From Ilyonectria destructans (taxonomy: Eukaryota; Ascomycota; Sordariomycetes; Hypocreales; Nectriaceae), in NCBI GenBank assembly GCA_020740775.1, contig JAHEWK010000005.1, positions 1,302,001 through 1,366,000 of the forward strand: DNA of 64,000 nucleotides, in the 5' to 3' direction. Every line of letters begins with the position of its first letter. The stretch's first letter is position 1. The notes under the pieces are model-generated. The model was not told where the DNA came from, searched no databases, and was given only the letters and a program-made list of their open reading frames with translations. Below, piece after piece: positions 57,668 through 64,000 of this stretch. A program made the translations under genes and the position numbers.

Positions 57668-60600
57668 TTAATTAATTTTTATATACCCTCTATATTATCT
57701 TTAGTAACCTACTAATTATACTCTAATAGCTAGTTCTTCTATTTAATTAAAAAGTAATTTACTCTCTACTATTATTATTTATTTTTTATTTTTTCTACTT
57801 CTTACTAAAAGTTAATTTCTTTAAGATTTAAAATTAGTAGTAGCTTAAGTTAGTTTTAGTCCCTAAGGTATTAGAATTCTAAAAGGCTAATATAGAATAT
57901 ATTATAAATATAGCTATATTTATCTAGAAGGGCTAAATAGTATACTTATAATTTAATTTTCTTAAGAACTTAAAATAGACTAATTCTTTTTAATATTAAT
58001 TTATATTTTTCTTTTATAAGGTTAAGGTTTTTTATTATAAGGCTAATTAGACTGCTAATTATAAGAGAAATATCCTTATATTATTTATTATAATTATTAG
58101 TCTATCTTTTTATAGCTTTTTCCTAATACTCTTTAAGATTCTTATATAGCTTTTTAAGATAATATACTTTTATATTAGCCTTTAGTACCCTCCTTTTAAG
58201 TATATTATCCTTAATATATAAGTCTAAATTAGAAAGATAGCTTATTAAGGCTTTAAAAGAAAAGAATCCAGTTATATTATTCTTAGTATTATTATATATA
58301 TATTATACTAATTGCAGTAATACTACCTAATTACTTTATTATTTATTAATAAAGTATCTTAAGTAATATTTTAAGATTTAATTTATTCTCTTTATTTATC
58401 TATCAGTCTATAGGTAAAATACTATTAAGAGATATTTTTTAATATTACTTTAATAGTATAATTTAAACTAGAAATTACTTATAAATATTAAGTCTTTATT
58501 ATTTATAATTCCCCTAGGGGATCTATATCTTAATTTAATCTTATTATAAAAAAGTTTTACTAGCTTTACTATATTAATTATTATTTAGATAGAAAGAAAT
58601 ACTATATACTTTATATATCAGTTAACTATTACTAGAATTATATTAACCTTTTTTTCTCTTTATTAAACTAGTAGAAATTCTATAATAAAATCTATTAAGA
58701 TTTCTTATTAAAATTAGTTTAATATTAAAAGTAATATAAGCTTACTAAAAAGTTTATATCTTTTTACTATAGCTTCTTAATAGACTGTATATATCTATAT
58801 TTAGTTTTTAATATCTTTATCTATTTCCACTTAGTAGAAATATCTTTAGAGGAGAGTTTAAGTTCTTTTAGCCCTAAAATAGCCAGTAAATAGATTATTA
58901 TAATATAGTTATAGAAAAATATACTTTATAGCCTTTTTATTTAGAATAAATAACTATTATTTATAATAGAGTAATCTATCTCTAATAGACTAAAGTTTAT
59001 TCTTTTAAGTTATTATTATAAAGTTACTCCTCTTTTAATATTATATCTTTAGGTTCTTATTCTAAAGAAATTAGATTAACTCTATAATTAGATAGAATAC
59101 TACTATCTTATAGACCCCTTTTTGAAATATAGCCTTTTTAGCTATTAGAAGGAAGATAGATAGCTTATAGTCTATCTTCTTTTAGGCTTAATAAATCTAA
59201 TTTTTTAGAGTTAGTTTATTTAATATACTCTTTAGGAGATTTATAAATAAGTTCTCCTTATCTATATTAATATTCTTTTAATTTTAGGCTTCTTATCTTA
59301 TCTAATTAGAATTCTTTCTATTCTTTAGAATCTAAATTATTTTAATTTTAGCTAATTAGTATTCTAATTAGTTAAGTAATTTAATATTTAGAGGCTTCTT
59401 ACTTTTAAACTTAAGCTATCTTAATAATCTATTTACTGGATTTATCTTTTTAGATCTATACTTTATTATAAAGTTATAAAATATAAGGTAGATATACTAT
59501 TTAATCTGCCTACTATTAAGTCTAGAAGTTTTTATAAAACTTTATAAGTTAAAATAATTACTTAGGACCTTAATAGAAGTTATAGCCCCTTTAAGATAGT
59601 ATTATCAGTATTTAAATAACTTTATAATAGCTATTAATTTCTAATTTAGGGTATTATATCCCAATTTAGATTCTTTAAACTTTTATAACTAGAAGGTAAA
59701 AAGATAGTATAATTCTTACTTATTAAGCTAAAAAGTAATTCTAGCTATTATAAACTTAAAGGTATTAATCTCTAAGTGGATAGAAAGAGATAAATTATAA
59801 TACCTTAGGAGTAATACCTTTTAAAAAGTTTAAATAAGCCAGTAAAATATTTTTCTTTTAGCTTTATTTAGTAAAATATATTTTAATTTCTTTCTATTTA
59901 TACTTTCCTTTAGTAAATTACTTAGGGGTATAGTAATCTCTAAATATCTATAGATAAATCTATAATAGAAATTATAAAATTTTAAAAATATCTAAATCTC
60001 TTAAAAGATTTTAGATTTTTTCTATTTAATTATTATTTAGATTCTTTTAGGGTCTATTAATACCTTCTTATTTAAGAGAATAAATTTAAGGTATTCTATT
60101 TTATTTTAGTAGAAAAAGTATTTAGATTACTTAATAAAAAGTTTAACTTTATAAAGTTAATTAAGTACCTATTAGAGATATTTTATATAGAAAATCTAAT
60201 TCTTTAAAAAAATAAAAATATTATTTAGGTAAGCTATATAGATAGTATCTAGCAGGCTCTATAAAGCCTAATAAATATAATTCTAAAATATAGTAGAAAT
60301 ATTAATAAGTTTAAATAGTATTACTAAATACTTAAAGTAGCTATATTAGATATAAAATACTATCTTCTATTTATTACCTTCTTAAATATATATATAATAA
60401 TAGATATCCTTAATATTAATCTTTAAGAAGAATTTTATATTCTTAATATAGTCTATAATCTCTATTATTAGAGGTAAAAAATATTAATTTTTCTTAATAA
60501 TAGTATTTAGTTCTTAATAATCTATATAAAACCTTAAACTTCTATCTGATTTTAATATAAATAGTATAGAAGCCCCTATTAGACTTTTTAAGAGGTAGAT

Positions 60601-62676
60601 ATAGCTATTAGCTAGGCTCTTTTTAATATAGTCTTAAAGAGTTTATAGTTCCTTTAGAGATAGAGAGTATATTAGCCTAAAAGGGGGCTTCTTACTGAAG
60701 AGTAACTTAATATTATAATCTATAGCTTAATAGAGAGATAAGATCTTAAAGCTCTTAGCTAAAAAGATATCTTAATAATTTAGAAGCTTAAAAAGTAAGT
60801 TAGAACTTTTCTTCTTATTTTATAGATTATTACTAGAAATTTAAAAAATTTATTTAGAATTATAATTCTATAAATCTTTATAATATTCTTATATAGTTAT
60901 TTAAACTTATATTTAGAAATAGTTTTTAGACTAATCTATAATATCTTAAATATCTATATTTAATTTACTGGGTTTTAATAGATAGCTAGATTTTTTAAAG
61001 TTAATATTAATAATAGTAAGAAGTTCTCTAAAAGAGTTAGGTCCCTTTTAACTCTAACTATTATCTATAAGAAGATTTTAGTCTGGCTTTATATATCTAT
61101 TATCTTAAGAGGAATAATTTAAACTTACTTTATTTAGATCTTATATCCTCTAATAGCCTTTAGATTTAGAATCTAAATCTTCTTCTTTTAAAGATATAAA
61201 TAGATAGCTAGCTAATTACTAATAGAGTTTACTTCTACCTCTAAATTTAAAACTCTATAGATCTTAATAGATTCTCTATATCTAATTATAACCTTAATAG
61301 TTATTTAGGGTTTAACTTTAAGGGTTAATTTATTAGTCTCTATTAAGTTATCTATATTAACTAATTATTTTTTCCCTTTTTCTTTACTTTAATTTTATTA
61401 ATCTTAGGTTTTTTCTTTTTCTTTTTAGAGTATTTAGATATAAAGTGCCTTTTGCTATTATAAATATAATACTTTTAGACTTTACTATTATAATTCTTTA
61501 GGTTTTTACTCTTTCTCTTTAAATTAGAATTATTTCTCTATTAATTATTTTAATTATTCTAATAGATTTTTATAGAGGGAGAATTTATACTATTTTTTCT
61601 TATAGACTTAAAGAATTACTTTATATTATTTTAATCTAATTTTTTTTTTTACTATACTTATACTTAGTATCTTAAATTTAAATAGTAAAAATTACTATTT
61701 CTTTTTATTTTTTTAAAATCTAAATACTACTTTAAAGAAGAATAATCTTATAAAGATTAAACTGAAATTTAATAAGAAAATAGTTAGCTTAATATTTATT
61801 AGCAGCCAGTAGGCTATATTTCTTAAGGAAATTAAAATAGATATAGAAGTTATATAGAGATTAATTCTCCTTTTATTTAGCTATTTTTATCTTATATATA
61901 ATATTAATTATACAGTTTCTAGAGTTCTTTACTAATTCTTCTATTTATTTCTTAAACTCCTTTTAGCTATTTTAAAGATATTTAGCTATAATAGGATTTT
62001 AAATATTAAGATATTAAAACTAGTAGGCTTAATCTTTAGTTTTTATATTATTTAATACCTTAAGAATCTTCTAGCTATCTAAATAATATATTTTTAGTAC
62101 TCTAGTAAAAACTTATTCTATCTTCTATAGCTATTTAAACTGCTTTTAAACTATAGTTAGAATCTTAAGAAGTATAATATTCTTTACTTTTAATTTCAGT
62201 TTATTCTTTAAACTTAACTTAATAGTAAATCTATAGTTTTTCTATCTCCTTCTTTTTTAAAGTAGAATATAAAATTAAAATTATCTTAAAGAGATTTTAG
62301 CTAATACTACCTCAGCCCTCTTAAATTCAGCTTAAACTTTATTTCTTTTCTATAGCTTCTTTATTTATATAGTCTCTATACTAATAGGCTCCCTAATAGA
62401 TATTTATATTAGTAATTATATAGATTTCTAGATATACTTAAATTCAGAATTTAAAAGTTCTTTATTACTAGCCTTTCTTAATATATAATTAGAAGGACTC
62501 CTACTTATAGAAATAGTTAATATCTCTCTTAAACTCCCTCTAACTTCCTTATAGGTTGGAGATATTCTGAAGGTAAATATTACTGAAGGTAGCAAATTTA
62601 CTACTACTTTTCTATAGGTATATTTAGATACTATTTTTATAATCTGGGAGACTATAAGGGAAGCTTTAGAATATAA
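57668..62676 (-). pseudogene. gag-pol of element B (broken by RIP)
   Basis: Minus-strand counterpart of the element A gag-pol: zinc knuckle with Tyr, Tyr, His, Tyr at the CCHC positions (61471 down to 61430), RT box mutated to Y-L-N-N, integrase and a C-terminal chromodomain. Stops throughout; not functional. Confidence 0.78.
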
Positions 62677-62897
62677 TATTAGTAGGAGGTATTATAATTT
62701 ATAAGAGATTTAATAATAATAGTCAGGCAGTAAAAAGATATATTTTTAATAATAATAGAACTAAAGCTTATTCCTCTTCTTAATTAGAGGGGTAATACTA
62801 TTTAATTATTTAAGTTTTACCTCTTAGTTAGATTATATATTAGCTAACTATAGATTCCTTATTTACTACTAGACCTCTATATATCCCCCGTATTATA
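62677..62897 (-). repeat. 5' LTR of element B
   Basis: 221 bp, on the plus strand from TATTAGTAGGAGG to CGTATTATA. Its inner flank (AAGCTTTAGAATATAA, plus strand) mirrors the sequence just inside the left LTR of element A. Confidence 0.82.
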
Positions 62898-63726
62898 TTA
62901 AAATTCCTTAAGAAGTTAATAATTAACTAATTAACTATATAATATTTACTAATTAAGAAGTTTTCTAAGTATATAGATATTTTAATATTCTTCTATTATA
63001 TTTATCCTGGGTATCTTATAGAAAAAGGTTAGATTAAGATAGTTTAAAATCTTTAGAAGTAAATTAAGATTCTATATTTATTATAGTAGTATTTAATTTA
63101 TTCTAAATTCTAAGAGTATTAAACTTATAGATAACTTATTATTAGCTATAATTACTAATAGCTTTAAGAGTTTTTTTTAGCAGTTTCTTTATAGTTTTTT
63201 AGATATTTAATTAGTTAATTAATTAATTTTTAATATATATATAATAGAATATACTTTTTAGATTTAGTTAGTTAATTATTTAGGTTATTTTATTATTACT
63301 CTAATTATAGAAAGAGTTTAATTTAATTATAGAGATTTAGAATTTATACTTAAAACTTCTTTTTAATCTTTATTAATTACAGTAAGATCTTTCTAATTAT
63401 ATTAACTGTATTTAATTATACTTCTAAGAATTTTCTCTCTTCTACTTTATAAATCTATACTATTAGATTTAATAATACTAATTAGTAATAGTATATCTTT
63501 ATATTAATATAGAAAAATAATATATCTAGGTCTAACTAATTAGTCTTTTAATTAATTCTATAATCTCTCTTTCTTTCTAAGGAATTCTACTGTAAAAAGC
63601 TTCTAATATTTCCCTGAGATTTCCCTAAATTATATATAGAACTATATATAACTCCCTTAGGCTCTAACTGAATCTATCTCTAGCTTTATTTACAGCTAAA
63701 AGCTACTATAAGCTATAAGAAACTAA

Positions 63727-63920
63727 TACTAATTAAATATCTATTAAAGATATTTTATATAGAAATTTTAATTTTTTAAAAAGATAAAAATATTATATAA
63801 ATAAGCTATATAAATAGTATTTAATAAACTCTATAAAATCTAATAAATATAATTCTAAAATATAGTAGAAATATTAATAAATTTAAATAGTATTATTAAA
63901 TACTTAAAGTAGCTATATTA
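63727..63920 (-). mobile_element. RT fragment of another A/B-family copy
   Basis: About 190 bp closely matching the RT core of element B (60165-60350) in the same orientation, including the position of the YxDD box. The match stops on both sides, so this is a truncated or interrupted third copy. The preceding 62.9-63.7 kb is unidentified decayed repeat. Confidence 0.65.
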
Positions 63921-64000
63921 AGTATTAAGAGGTTAGAGTACTTTAGTATATATATACCTAAAGGGGGGACTAAAAACTTAACAGTAAAAAAAAAATACTA

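Larger units (their letters stand above)
55594..62897 (-). mobile_element. LTR chromovirus copy B (full length, RIP-inactivated)
   Basis: 7,304 bp, the same length as copy A but in reverse orientation, with 221 bp LTRs. On the minus strand: gag knuckle 61430-61471, RT YLDD box as Y-L-N-N at 60220-60231, chromodomain at about 57668-57806, then the same unidentified region down to 55815. It is somewhat less degraded than A: the knuckle keeps its His codon (61445-61447). A and B form a 7.3 kb inverted repeat with about 9.5 kb between the arms. Confidence 0.85.
38045..64000. other. RIP-degraded A+T-rich isochore of nested retroelements
   Basis: From about 38,050 to the window end the sequence is overwhelmingly A/T with TpA-rich steps, almost no CpG and stop codons in all frames. 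Related copies differ almost only by C-to-T and G-to-A, the signature of RIP in ascomycetes, rather than by indels. No intact gene was found on either strand. The recognised contents are listed separately. Stretches that I could not identify, beyond being decayed repeats, are 38.05-38.77, 50.9-54.1 and 62.9-63.7 kb. Confidence 0.9.

Noticed and set aside
38045..64000. CRISPR-like or short tandem arrays in the A/T-rich block
   Set aside because: Repetition is low-complexity TA-rich sequence from RIP; no regularly spaced identical repeats, and CRISPR is not expected in a fungal nuclear genome.
38045..64000. Mitochondrial DNA as explanation for the A/T-rich block
   Set aside because: It holds Ty3/Gypsy RT, integrase and chromodomain relics with LTRs and joins nuclear genes without a break; no mitochondrial gene or rRNA is seen.

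Overview
The window is nuclear DNA of a filamentous ascomycete (Pezizomycotina, probably a Sordariomycete). The evidence is spliced genes with short 52-101 bp GT-AG introns and CTAAC/CTAAT-type branch sites, a very large siderophore-type NRPS, secreted pectin-degrading enzymes, and a long A+T-rich block whose retrotransposons carry the transition-only decay typical of repeat-induced point mutation (RIP). The species cannot be named from the sequence alone.

Layout, gene-bearing part (1-38.05 kb). (1) 1-14112, +: the 3' 4,665 codons of a ferrichrome-type NRPS, A-T-C-A-T-C-T-C-A-T-C-T-C-T-C; its first adenylation domain is cut by the window edge. (2) 14371-16920, -: a DUF1479-family putative Fe(II)/2-oxoglutarate dioxygenase with a long low-complexity N-terminus, convergent with the NRPS. 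(3) 18486-20123, - and 23651-25180, +: choline oxidase and betaine-aldehyde dehydrogenase, divergent around a 3.5 kb intergenic region. Together they would convert choline to glycine betaine, and both end in a peroxisomal targeting tripeptide (SRL, AKL). (4) 27340-28687, +: a three-exon zinc-less medium-chain reductase of the trans-enoyl-reductase type. (5) 30366-33149, -: a secreted PL26-like exo-rhamnogalacturonan lyase. (6) 34760-36329, +: a cytochrome b5-FMN 2-hydroxyacid dehydrogenase (cytochrome b2-like L-lactate dehydrogenase), three exons. (7) 36517-37621, -: a secreted GH43-like glycosidase, three exons. Genes 5 and 7 suggest a plant-pectin side-chain degradation neighbourhood.

Layout, A+T-rich part (about 38.05-64 kb). 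Base composition changes abruptly and no intact gene remains. I could resolve two full-length 7,304 bp LTR chromoviruses in opposite orientation (A 38773-46076, +; B 55594-62897, -), a third decayed Gypsy element between them (D, about 46.1-50.9 kb, +), a 456 bp tRNA-derived SINE-like insertion inside D with 11 bp flanking repeats, a 221 bp solo LTR (54119-54339) that looks almost unmutated although everything around it is decayed, and a further RT fragment at the right edge. Cys and His codons of gag zinc knuckles have become Tyr codons at exact CCHC spacing, and the YxDD reverse-transcriptase boxes read YxNN, as RIP predicts.

Several open frames begin with GTG or TTG. In the features below I placed starts at the first well-supported ATG (Kozak context, signal peptide, TATA position or family alignment) and joined exons where the splice sites restore conserved family sequence.
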